From contig DLVL01000100.1 in the NCBI GenBank assembly GCA_003444085.1, forward strand, positions 13,282 through 20,735: 7,454 bases of DNA, written 5' to 3'. The position numbers were made by a program, and so were the translations under genes. The notes beneath the pieces are model-generated. The model did no database searches. It was given only the letters and a program-made list of their open reading frames with translations, and had not been told where the DNA came from. This stretch comes from Kosmotogaceae bacterium. Its GTDB lineage: Bacteria > Thermotogota > Thermotogae > Petrotogales > Kosmotogaceae. Each line of letters starts with the position of its first letter. The stretch's first letter is position 1. Positions 1 to 6,397 of the stretch are shown piece after piece.

Positions 1-35
1 ACGGTTCTTGTGGTTCCGCTTCCCCGATCCTGGGC

Positions 36-55
36 ATTCGCTTCGCGCAGCGAAT
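36..55. other. Short perfect hairpin downstream of the prepilin peptidase gene
   Basis: ATTCGCT at 36-42 and AGCGAAT at 49-55 form a perfect 7-bp inverted repeat around a 6-base loop, starting 16 bases after the prepilin peptidase stop codon. On the minus strand the hairpin is not followed by a T run, so it is a poor intrinsic terminator for that operon. On the plus strand only a weak T-rich stretch follows. It may be mRNA 3'-end structure or part of a dispersed intergenic repeat; the sequence does not decide. The rest of 1-70 shows no coding potential that I can support. Confidence 0.4.
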
Positions 56-70
56 TTCTGCGTCTGCTCT

Positions 71-838
71 TTATAATCCATAGAGGTTCTTGAGTACCGG
101 AAGCAACAGAAGGCTTATGTAACCTCCGAGCGCCAGGAATGGTCCGAAAGGAATTCTTGTCTCTTTAGACAGTTTCTTGCCCTGGGCTCTTGACACGATC
201 GCATAGGCAGCGAGCGCTACTATTGAGCCAATCATTATCGTGAACAGCGTACCTATAATGCCTGTTGCAAGGGCAAGGACTCCCAGGAGTTCGACATCTC
301 CAAAACCGAAGCTGTCTTTCTTAAAACGATTGGCGACGAAGAAGAACAGGATCATCAAGCCAAAGACAATCGCAGCTTCGATCAGGATCCTGGGGAAGGC
401 ACCGGCCAGGATGCTCCATGCAAGAGAACCTGCCGCAATAACAGCAATACCGCTGTCAGGAATCAAGAAGTGCTCCAGGTCAATGAAGCTGACGAGAATA
501 AGGCCTGATGAAATGAGGCAGGCAGCAATAGCGAGAGAGGGTCTCATCACTATCGAGTTCACAAGAAAGGAAGACCCTGTAAGAAGCTCTACAATGAAGT
601 ACCTCACGGGAATAGGTTTCTTGCAGTATCTGCATCTGGCCTTCAGCAAGATGTAGCTGAGAACAGGGATGTTGTCATTCCACGCGAGCTCGTGTGAGCA
701 ATCGGGGCAAATACTCCTTCGGGGTCTGAGAGGAGTATAGCCAGATCGTGGGAGTCTGAATATAAGCATATTTAAGAAGCTTCCTATGACAAAGCCCGTG
801 ATCAAAAAGAAGATATGTATTATCAGACTATCCCGCAC
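71..838 (-). CDS. pilD: Prepilin peptidase / N-methyltransferase (type IV leader peptidase)
   Basis: This inner-membrane aspartyl protease removes the leader of type IV pilin-like preproteins and usually methylates the new N-terminus. The 255-residue protein has the family's full architecture. A first membrane helix (about 5-27) ends in the GSFLNMLIFRLP signature (19-30). A cytoplasmic zinc-binding loop follows with two CxxC pairs (C44/C47 and C69/C72), indicating the methylase-containing type. About six further hydrophobic segments come next. The two catalytic aspartates are D120 (in SFIDLEHFLIP) and D181 (in the FGFGD motif), and the C-terminal RIPFGPFLALG motif lies at 228-238. The start is a GTG at 838, inside the last codons of the TPR gene, preceded by a purine-rich GAAAGAAAGG. 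The 16-base overlap implies translational coupling. No pilin genes are in view. Function is confident; the symbol is by family analogy. Confidence 0.95.
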   Translation of the reverse strand: MRDSLIIHIFFLITGFVIGSFLNMLIFRLPRSGYTPLRPRRSICPDCSHELAWNDNIPVLSYILLKARCRYCKKPIPVRYFIVELLTGSSFLVNSIVMRPSLAIAACLISSGLILVSFIDLEHFLIPDSGIAVIAAGSLAWSILAGAFPRILIEAAIVFGLMILFFFVANRFKKDSFGFGDVELLGVLALATGIIGTLFTIMIGSIVALAAYAIVSRAQGKKLSKETRIPFGPFLALGGYISLLLLPVLKNLYGL

Positions 839-1893
839 GCCTTTCTTTCAGATTCCGTCAGAAACTCCTTGAAGAGCTCTTCTTTTCCGTAGAAGTACCA
901 CAGCTCCTCATTGCTGAATTCGTTAAGAATCTCGGTAGCCTTCGAAAACTCCTTCTCTTTAACATATGGAACAACAGAAAGCAATTTGAGGTGCCTCAAT
1001 TGAGGAGACTCCTTCACGAAGTGTTCAACACATCTCTTGACTTTTGAGAATCTTCCGTGTTTGAACTGTATTCTTGACCAGACCTCAACATCATTTGCGT
1101 AAGCCGGCTCCGACTCAAGGATTTCCTTTTCGAGTCTGTTTGCTCCTTCTGTGTCACCAGATTTTTCGAGTAGTTGAATGAGTCGACATTTTGCAAGAAG
1201 GTTCTTGGGGTCCTGATCGATCATGTTCTTCATTACACGAACTGCATTTGCCAGATCTCCAGAGTGATCATAGGCGTCGGCAAGCATGAAATATGTTACT
1301 GAATGATCGGGAGAGATTTTGAGTTCTTCTTCCCAATAGAAAGCAGCTTCAGCATACTTTCCGAGGTTATAGAACGTCTGACCAAGTGTTGAATATGCAG
1401 AAACAAGAACAGGATTCTGTTCTATTGCTCGTCTTATCCATTCTATTCCTTTGTTGACTTCACCGGCTTCTATATAAATCGTTCCCTTAAGCTCCATTGT
1501 AGCAGCAGAGTCAACTTCTGCATCTATCATGAGATCAAGAAAGGATTGAGCATCATCGTAACGCTCTTTGTCTGCAAGTGACATCACCTTGTCGCGATAG
1601 CCACAGAATGAGCCATGTCGGAACTGAGAGAAGCTAACTTCTGCTTCTTTGAGGTACTCGACGAATTCAGGGAACTCAATAGGAGAATAAACGATGGGGC
1701 TTACAACAGACTCGAATTGTTCTGAAAGCTTCCGTGCAGTATCTAGTCCTTTCTCAAGCTTGGTTCCGGACAGATCCCCTTTCATCGCAGGGTAGTCACC
1801 GTCATATACAAGATCGAGAACTGCGATCGCAAAGGGTAGCAGAAGATCGATTTCATAGCTCTGACCCTCCCAGGTCAGCATTATGTAGTTCAT
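823..1893 (-). CDS. Cytoplasmic TPR-repeat protein
   Basis: This is a 356-residue protein starting at the ATG at 1893. The reading frame stays open to a possible start at 1956, but the 1893 start follows a strong Shine-Dalgarno (AAGGGGTGG) and the candidate promoter -10 lies between the two, so the longer form is unlikely. Tetratricopeptide-like helix pairs run through residues 97-300. The clearest are 131-160, 164-195 (AYSTLGQTFYNLGKYAEAA, ending SPD) and 198-229 (YFMLADAYDHSGDLANAV, ending DPK). The N-terminal 90 residues and the C-terminal 50 are not repeats that I recognise. There is no signal peptide or membrane helix. TPR arrays bind other proteins, and the tight overlap with the prepilin peptidase gene suggests, without proving, an assembly or scaffold role in pilus or secretion biology. 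No enzymatic motif is visible. Confidence 0.88.
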   Translation of the reverse strand: MNYIMLTWEGQSYEIDLLLPFAIAVLDLVYDGDYPAMKGDLSGTKLEKGLDTARKLSEQFESVVSPIVYSPIEFPEFVEYLKEAEVSFSQFRHGSFCGYRDKVMSLADKERYDDAQSFLDLMIDAEVDSAATMELKGTIYIEAGEVNKGIEWIRRAIEQNPVLVSAYSTLGQTFYNLGKYAEAAFYWEEELKISPDHSVTYFMLADAYDHSGDLANAVRVMKNMIDQDPKNLLAKCRLIQLLEKSGDTEGANRLEKEILESEPAYANDVEVWSRIQFKHGRFSKVKRCVEHFVKESPQLRHLKLLSVVPYVKEKEFSKATEILNEFSNEELWYFYGKEELFKEFLTESERKACGIV

Positions 1894-1918
1894 AGTACCA
1901 CCCCTTTCGGTTACTAAT

Positions 1919-1927
1919 AATATACCA
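1919..1927 (-). promoter_or_regulatory. Candidate extended -10 promoter of the TPR-prepilin peptidase operon
   Basis: Read on the minus strand the sequence is TGGTATATT, a TGn extension plus a hexamer with 5 of 6 matches to TATAAT. The -35 region (about 1941-1947) matches poorly, which is tolerated with an extended -10. Transcription would begin near 1911, giving a leader of about 18 bases that contains the Shine-Dalgarno. This supports the 1893 start. It is a sequence match only. Confidence 0.5.
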
Positions 1928-1929
1928 CG

Positions 1930-1950
1930 CATCGAGGAACATAATCGATG
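1930..1950. promoter_or_regulatory. Inverted repeat upstream of the TPR-gene promoter
   Basis: CATCGA (1930-1935) and TCGATG (1945-1950) form a perfect 6-bp dyad with a 9-base spacer. It lies immediately upstream of the candidate minus-strand -10 box and covers its -35 position, where a repressor or activator would act. Short dyads also occur by chance, so operator function is inferred from placement only. Confidence 0.3.
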
Positions 1951-1971
1951 TCTCAAAACGTGGTTAAATGA

Positions 1972-1997
1972 TGACAGGAGTTCAATAATGCCTGTCA
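1972..1997. promoter_or_regulatory. Operator-like dyad enclosing a candidate -10 of the ferritin-like gene
   Basis: TGACAGG (1972-1978) and CCTGTCA (1991-1997) form a perfect 7-bp inverted repeat separated by 12 bases. Within the spacer, AATAAT at 1984-1989 matches the TATAAT -10 consensus at 5 of 6 positions on the plus strand; the -35 region (1961-1966) is weak. Transcription would start near 1996, giving a leader of roughly 70 bases. A dimeric regulator bound to the two arms would block or position polymerase. No regulator gene is in the window. Confidence 0.4.
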
Positions 1998-2000
1998 GAA

Positions 2001-2029
2001 ATCACAGTCTTTTTTGCTGTCATTGTGAT
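2001..2029 (+). promoter_or_regulatory. Inverted repeat in the leader of the ferritin-like gene
   Basis: ATCACA (2001-2006) and TGTGAT (2024-2029) are perfect 6-bp arms with a 17-base spacer that includes a run of six T. A shorter alternative pairing, ACAG (2004-2007) with CTGT (2017-2020), nests inside. It would lie in the 5' leader if transcription starts near 1996. It could be a weak RNA stem or a DNA-binding site. I recognise no known riboswitch class. Confidence 0.22.
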
Positions 2030-2065
2030 ACGATTTATTCATATCTGAAGGTTTGGGGTGATGAG

Positions 2066-2563
2066 ATGAAGGGATCAATCATTGCAATTCTTAAGTACGC
2101 ACTCATGAGAGAACGGGAAGGTGTGTCATTCTACTCGGAAAAACTCAAGAACGCCGTCATCCCGGAAGTTAAAGAGGTTCTTGCAGGATTGGTGGATATG
2201 GAAAGGCAACATGTGCAGTTCATCATGGAGTTGTTGGAAAAGGGTACAAGGGGAGACGAGATCTCACTTGAGTCTGAGGAAAGTAACGATATTTACAAAC
2301 AACGCGAAATCGCTGAGCTATCGAGGTTCTCTCTGGAGAGCATTGCGAGAGATCTCTCGCTGGTACGCATGGCATACCTTATAGAGAAAGACTTTGAGGA
2401 GTTCTACAGCAAAGCTGCCCAGGACAGCCACGAAGAAGATGCTTCATCTGTTTTTCTTGAACTCGCTCGCTGGGAGAACGGGCATAAGAAAGTGCTTATG
2501 GATCTATATGAGGAGCTGAAGAAGGAGTACTGGGACAGACAGGGATTTACCCCGCTCTTCTGA
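2066..2563 (+). CDS. Ferritin-like diiron protein (rubrerythrin-type four-helix bundle, no rubredoxin domain)
   Basis: The 165-residue protein is predicted to fold as a four-helix bundle carrying a carboxylate-bridged diiron site. The likely ligands form two matching sets: E16 with E46xxH49, and E107 with E137xxH140. The second set is shifted by exactly 91 residues, as are the Phe-Tyr pairs at 22-23 and 113-114, which is the pseudo-twofold pattern of the rubrerythrin/ferritin-like superfamily. There is no CxxC rubredoxin module, so any electron donor must be separate. Family members act in peroxide reduction, oxygen protection or iron handling; which applies here cannot be read from sequence. 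The ATG at 2066 is chosen over an in-frame ATG at 1988 because GGGGTG lies 5 bases before it and the helix-1 motif starts soon after. The extra 26 residues of the longer form do not resemble the fold. The gene converges on ribonuclease R with a 7-base gap and no clear terminator. Confidence 0.87.
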   Translation: MKGSIIAILKYALMREREGVSFYSEKLKNAVIPEVKEVLAGLVDMERQHVQFIMELLEKGTRGDEISLESEESNDIYKQREIAELSRFSLESIARDLSLVRMAYLIEKDFEEFYSKAAQDSHEEDASSVFLELARWENGHKKVLMDLYEELKKEYWDRQGFTPLF

Positions 2564-2570
2564 CGAGCTC

Positions 2571-4727
2571 CTATCTCCTGTTTTTTCGTTTCCTGTCGGG
2601 TCTATCATTCACTATTTCGAAATCTATCTCTGCAGTGGTCTTGTCTGCGCGGATGGCTTTGACTTTTAGCACGTCACCTATCCTGAAGACACGTTTCTTC
2701 TGCCTTCCCACGAGTATACTCTTCTGTTCGTCAAAGTCGTAGTAATCATCAAGTGTGGATACGTGGAGCAATCCTGATATCATCTTGTCTGAGACTTCAA
2801 CGAACAATCCGAACTTGGTAACACCGGTTACCACAGTCTCAAAAACCTGCCCTATTCGTTGCTGAATGTACTCAGCTTTCTTTATGTCCATGATGTCCCA
2901 TTCAGCCTCATTTGCGTTACGCTCCATCCGGGAGCAGTGTTTCGCCATTTGTGGCAAGGTCTCCGCGAGCTTTGATACATCATGGGTCTTGTGAGCCCCT
3001 TTTCGGGTTATCATCTTAAGAAGCCTGTGAACTGTCAGATCCGGATATCGCCTGATGGGTGAAGTGAAATGAGTATAAGCCCGTGAAGCCAGGCCAAAGT
3101 GGCCGATGTTTACATCTGAATACACTGCGCGTTTCATACCTCTGACAAGCAGCTTCTGGATAGACTCATGGAGTGGATGGTCTCTTGTGCTTTCAAGCAC
3201 CTGTTGAAGAGCTTTTGGGTGTATGTTCTGAGGGATTTTCACTTTCATTCCCAACGCTTCAATATACTGTTTCAACTGCAGTATTGACTCAGAGTCAGGT
3301 TCTTCATGGATTCTGTATACCGAAGGGAATTCCTGTCTGAAGAAGTGTTCCGCAACGGTTTCGTTGGCTCTGATCATGAACTCTTCTATCATTTCTTCCG
3401 CTTCGCCCCTCTCCAGTGGGACGATGTCTGTCACGAATCCCTTATCATCAAACACGATATGGGCTTCTCTTGAAGAGATATCCATCACAGATCCACGCTT
3501 CTTCCTGTGATCTCTGAGTATCTGTGCCAATTCAAAGGCCAGGTCAAGATCAGTCTGAACTATTTCCAGCTTCCTGGAGATATCTTCATCTGCAGTTGCG
3601 TTTTTCAATGCATTGACTTCTCTGTACGTGAGCCTCCTGACGGACCTGATTACTCCCTGATGGATCTTGTAGTCCTTCAGTTTGCCCTGAGGACTTATTA
3701 CCATCTCAAGAGACAGTGAGAGTCTATCGACACCCTCGTTAAGTGAACAGATGCCGTTGGATAACTCAACTGGGAGCATCGGTATCACGGTATCGAGCAG
3801 ATAGACAGACGTTGCCCTGGAATAGGCCTCTCTGTCAAGGGCAGAACCTTCCGTGACATAATGGGAGACATCTGCAATATGAACACCAAGAATATAATCC
3901 CCTTTGTCATTCTTCTTGATACCTATTGCATCATCGAAATCCTTTGCATCATCCCCGTCGATCGTGAATATCCTTTCATCTCTGAAGTCTTTTCTTCCTT
4001 GCATGTCCCTGTCAGAGATCTTATCCCCAAAGACACGAGCCTCTTTCAAGACATCCGCAGGGAATTCTCCAAGCTGTGGCAGGTTGTGGCGAAAGATTAC
4101 TGTAGGAAGATCAACGGCAGGACTAGAGGCATCACCCAGGACCTTTTCGACGGTACCTTCAGGATTGCGACCGGGAGATGGATAACGGGTAATTCTGACG
4201 ACGACCTTCTCGTCTGGTTTGGCATTCATAAGGTTCTCGGGTGGTATGTAGAAATCGTACTTCAGTTTGAGGTCGTCTGGCACAACGAACGCAAAGAGTC
4301 CTCTAAGCTTGAATGTACCCACAAGCAGTTCTCTGTTTCGTTTGAGAACCTTTACGACTTTTCCCTTCTGAAGTCCTCTATGTTTGCCGATTATTTTCAC
4401 CATCACGAGGTCGCGGTCAATCGCATAACCTGAATCTTCAACCGCAACAAATACATCTTCTCCATCTTCTCTTTCGACAAAAGCAGCGTGCCCCTTCCTG
4501 GTGAAGCTTATTTCACCGACTGCTGTATCCTCCCCGGGTAGAGAGAACCTTCCTCCCCCATCACGGATTATCTTTCCCTTTTCAACCAGTTCTTTGATTG
4601 TATCTTTAAGACACTTCATTCTCTCCCCAGAATGGATGTTCAAAGATTTCGCTATCATCTTCTGGGTGAGCCCGCTTTTCCCTGCTTGCTGAAGTAAGTC
4701 AATTACTGTTGTCTCGAGTGTTTCCAA
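2571..4727 (-). CDS. rnr: Ribonuclease R (RNB-family 3'-5' exoribonuclease)
   Basis: This processive hydrolytic exoribonuclease degrades structured RNA from the 3' end in the cytoplasm. The 718-residue protein shows the standard order. A winged-helix N-terminus (about 1-63) is followed by two cold-shock/OB domains (about 68-130 and 135-200) and the RNB catalytic domain (about 245-575). A C-terminal S1 domain (about 623-703) ends in the basic tail DRKRKNRR. The magnesium-binding aspartates sit in IDGDDAKDFDDA: D257, D263, D265 and D266, with the same spacing as D272/D278/D280/D281 of the E. coli enzyme. HFTSPIRRYPDL (553-564) is the conserved RNA-contact segment near the active site. The start is a TTG at 4727 preceded by GGAGGT at good distance. 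The other nearby ATG is out of frame. The length is near that of Gram-positive-type RNase R and shorter than the E. coli protein, with no sign of disruption. It is transcribed alone, divergently from the phosphofructokinase operon. Confidence 0.97.
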   Translation of the reverse strand: METLETTVIDLLQQAGKSGLTQKMIAKSLNIHSGERMKCLKDTIKELVEKGKIIRDGGGRFSLPGEDTAVGEISFTRKGHAAFVEREDGEDVFVAVEDSGYAIDRDLVMVKIIGKHRGLQKGKVVKVLKRNRELLVGTFKLRGLFAFVVPDDLKLKYDFYIPPENLMNAKPDEKVVVRITRYPSPGRNPEGTVEKVLGDASSPAVDLPTVIFRHNLPQLGEFPADVLKEARVFGDKISDRDMQGRKDFRDERIFTIDGDDAKDFDDAIGIKKNDKGDYILGVHIADVSHYVTEGSALDREAYSRATSVYLLDTVIPMLPVELSNGICSLNEGVDRLSLSLEMVISPQGKLKDYKIHQGVIRSVRRLTYREVNALKNATADEDISRKLEIVQTDLDLAFELAQILRDHRKKRGSVMDISSREAHIVFDDKGFVTDIVPLERGEAEEMIEEFMIRANETVAEHFFRQEFPSVYRIHEEPDSESILQLKQYIEALGMKVKIPQNIHPKALQQVLESTRDHPLHESIQKLLVRGMKRAVYSDVNIGHFGLASRAYTHFTSPIRRYPDLTVHRLLKMITRKGAHKTHDVSKLAETLPQMAKHCSRMERNANEAEWDIMDIKKAEYIQQRIGQVFETVVTGVTKFGLFVEVSDKMISGLLHVSTLDDYYDFDEQKSILVGRQKKRVFRIGDVLKVKAIRADKTTAEIDFEIVNDRPDRKRKNRR

Positions 4728-4758
4728 GATTGCACCTCCATTACGAGCTTATGGCCCA

Positions 4759-4767
4759 TGCTATAAT
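4759..4767 (+). promoter_or_regulatory. Extended -10 promoter of the phosphofructokinase-AMMECR1-radical SAM operon
   Basis: TGCTATAAT is a perfect extended -10 (TG at 4759-4760, TATAAT at 4762-4767). The -35 region around 4739-4744 is poor, consistent with an extended -10 promoter. The start would be near 4774, giving a leader of about 50 bases ending in AGGAGGT (4814-4820). A weaker alternative -10, CATAAT at 4791-4796, lacks a good -35. Confidence 0.6.
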
Positions 4768-4793
4768 TATACTGTACGTGCGAAGCCAGTCAT
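4766..4793 (-). promoter_or_regulatory. Candidate promoter of ribonuclease R
   Basis: On the minus strand a consensus TATAAT lies at 4771-4766, and ATGACT at 4793-4788 matches TTGACA at 4 of 6 positions with a 16-base spacer. Transcription would start near 4759, leaving about 30 bases of leader with the GGAGGT ribosome site. The -10 overlaps the plus-strand -10 of the phosphofructokinase operon. It is a sequence match only. Confidence 0.5.
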
Positions 4794-4826
4794 AATAGCT
4801 GTCAATGAATACTAGGAGGTAGAACG

Positions 4827-5849
4827 ATGAGGGTAGGAATACTTACGGGCGGAGGAGACTGTCCGGGTCTAAATGCGGTGATCAGGGGAATAGTCAAATC
4901 AGCAAGTGACGATATCGAGATCCTTGGCATAAAACATGGATGGCAGGGCTTGGTCACAGCTGAATACAGAACTCTTACTGATGATGATGTAGAGGGTATT
5001 CACATAATTGGTGGGACTATTCTGGGTACCTCAAGAACGAATCCTTTCAGTAACGACAAGCTAAGGCAGAAAGTTGAAGATAATATAAAGGCGCTTGAGC
5101 TGGATGCTCTAATCGGAATCGGTGGCGATGACACTCTAACTGTCGCTGCAAAACTATCTTCGCTGGGTTACAGAGTCATCGGGGTCCCAAAGACGATTGA
5201 TAACGACGTCTCCAATACTGATTATACATTTGGCTATCATACGGCAGTTAACGTCGGTGCAGATGCCATCGACAGACTTCACTCCACAGCTCGTTCACAC
5301 AGGCGTATTGTTGTCGTTGAACTCATGGGAAGAGACGCAGGATGGATTACTCTTGAAGCTGGTCTGGCTGCTGGAGCACATCTCATACTGATCCCCGAAT
5401 TTCCCATGACTATCAGTGAGATAGTTGATTATGTCCATAAGAGAATGAAGAAGCACGGCTACATGGTCATTGCTCTTGCTGAAGGATTCAAGCCAACGGA
5501 GCTTGAGAATGTCGTGGGTGACAAGAACGAGATAGATGCTTTTGGTCATATTCGACTTGGTGGAATTGCCCATTACCTCGCAGAGGTCATAAAAGACAAG
5601 ACTCAGTACGATACAAGATCTGTGGTTCTTGGACATCTCCTGAGAGGAGGAACACCGACGGCTTTTGACAGGATTCTGGGGACAAGATTCGGAGTCCATG
5701 CAATGGAATTGGTTATCAGAAAAGATTTTGGCCGCATGGTTGCACTCAAGGGCGGAGACATTGTGTCGGTTCCTATTGAATACGGAATAGCTACCAAGAA
5801 GCTTGTCCCTTACGAGTACTACCGTCTTGCCCAGATCTTCTTTGGCTAA
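4827..5849 (+). CDS. pfp: Pyrophosphate-dependent 6-phosphofructokinase
   Basis: This enzyme phosphorylates fructose 6-phosphate to fructose 1,6-bisphosphate in glycolysis, and the PPi type runs reversibly. The 340-residue protein begins with the donor-binding motif TGGGDCPGLNAVIRG (7-21). Donor choice is read from two positions. The GGDDT motif (99-103) has D102 where ATP enzymes such as E. coli PfkA carry G104. PKTIDND (121-127) has K122 where E. coli has G124. Asp plus Lys is the PPi-dependent signature; Gly plus Lys would suggest ATP. The catalytic base is D125. MGRDAGW (167-173), IPE (189-191) and GHLLRGGTPTAFDR (269-282) are the sugar-phosphate-binding segments. It resembles the PPi-linked enzyme described from Thermotoga maritima more than ATP-dependent PfkA. 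The ATG at 4827 follows AGGAGGT by 6 bases. It is the first gene of the operon, with the AMMECR1 gene 18 bases downstream. Donor specificity is an inference from residues. Confidence 0.94.
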   Translation: MRVGILTGGGDCPGLNAVIRGIVKSASDDIEILGIKHGWQGLVTAEYRTLTDDDVEGIHIIGGTILGTSRTNPFSNDKLRQKVEDNIKALELDALIGIGGDDTLTVAAKLSSLGYRVIGVPKTIDNDVSNTDYTFGYHTAVNVGADAIDRLHSTARSHRRIVVVELMGRDAGWITLEAGLAAGAHLILIPEFPMTISEIVDYVHKRMKKHGYMVIALAEGFKPTELENVVGDKNEIDAFGHIRLGGIAHYLAEVIKDKTQYDTRSVVLGHLLRGGTPTAFDRILGTRFGVHAMELVIRKDFGRMVALKGGDIVSVPIEYGIATKKLVPYEYYRLAQIFFG

Positions 5850-5867
5850 GAGAGTGAGGAATTGAGT

Positions 5868-6374
5868 ATGAAGCCCGTCAAGTGGGCGGAAAAGGTTATC
5901 AAGAGCTATATTGCTGAAGGTCGGATTCCTGCACTGGAGGAATGTGAAGACGAAGACCTTCTTCGAAAGAAGGCTGGCTGCTTTGTGACAATCCACGGCA
6001 GAGATGGTTCGCTTCGTGGATGCATTGGTACTCTGTCTCCGAGCACCAATAGTCTGGCAGAAGAGATAAGGTCGAACGCTCTGGCATCTGCAACAAGAGA
6101 TCCAAGGTTTCCGCCGCTTTCAGCAGAAGAGCTGGATGACATACTTTTGTCAGTTGATGTGCTCGAAAAACCAAGAGAATGTAGTATTGAAGAGCTTGAC
6201 CCCAAAGAGTACGGGATTGTTGTTGAATTGGGAGCCAGAAAAGGTGTACTGCTCCCAGACCTTCCTGGTGTGAATACGGCGGCTGATCAGATCAGAATCG
6301 CACTCGCGAAGGCCGGTATATCTGAAAGCGAGGACTACAAGATCTATCGATTCAAGGTAACCCGTTATAGTTGA
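5868..6374 (+). CDS. AMMECR1-domain protein (AmmeMemoRadiSam system protein A)
   Basis: This is a 168-residue single-domain protein of the AMMECR1 family, found in bacteria, archaea and eukaryotes. Its biochemical role in prokaryotes is, as far as I know, not established. The defining motif LRGCIGTL lies at 49-56, with C52 the conserved cysteine. LLPDLPGV at 128-135 and the closing segment KIYRFKVTRY are also typical. There are no membrane or secretion signals, so it is cytoplasmic. An in-frame TTG at 5862 would add two residues, but the GAGG at 5856-5859 is only 2 bases from it and 8 bases from the ATG at 5868, so the ATG is preferred. The next gene, 23 bases on, is the radical SAM partner usually found with this family. 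The third usual partner, Memo, is not between them as it often is. Confidence 0.93.
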   Translation: MKPVKWAEKVIKSYIAEGRIPALEECEDEDLLRKKAGCFVTIHGRDGSLRGCIGTLSPSTNSLAEEIRSNALASATRDPRFPPLSAEELDDILLSVDVLEKPRECSIEELDPKEYGIVVELGARKGVLLPDLPGVNTAADQIRIALAKAGISESEDYKIYRFKVTRYS

Positions 6375-6397
6375 GCTCTTTCTGAAAGGGTGATCGA

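Noticed and set aside
240..656. Open frame of 138 codons on the plus strand inside the prepilin peptidase gene
   Set aside because: It is antisense to a gene whose catalytic and zinc motifs are complete. The translation is basic and featureless.
1894..1956. 21-residue N-terminal extension of the TPR protein
   Set aside because: It lacks a ribosome site, lies upstream of the candidate transcription start and does not resemble TPR sequence. The start at 1893 has a strong ribosome site.
1988..2065. 26-residue N-terminal extension of the ferritin-like protein, including a Cys/His cluster (CCHC)
   Set aside because: The CCHC looked like a possible metal site, but the ATG at 1988 has no good ribosome site and lies inside the promoter dyad. 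The start at 2066 has GGGGTG at correct spacing.
2561..2590. Possible terminator between the converging ferritin-like and ribonuclease R genes
   Set aside because: There is a run of T at 2581-2586, but no stable stem precedes it; only GAGCTC and a 5-bp stem with a 33-base loop can be drawn.
3861..4433. Open frame of 190 codons on the plus strand inside ribonuclease R
   Set aside because: It is antisense to strongly conserved ribonuclease R cold-shock and catalytic sequence, has no convincing ribosome site, and its translation shows no domain. It is a shadow of the real gene.
4800..4805. Perfect TTGACA on the minus strand upstream of ribonuclease R
   Set aside because: No -10-like hexamer lies 16-18 bases downstream, and the TATAAT at 4771-4766 is about 28 bases away, so it cannot pair with it.
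5295..5996. Open frame of 233 codons on the minus strand across pfp and the AMMECR1 gene
   Set aside because: It spans two well-recognised genes in antisense and its translation has low-complexity Ser/Cys/His content with no motif.
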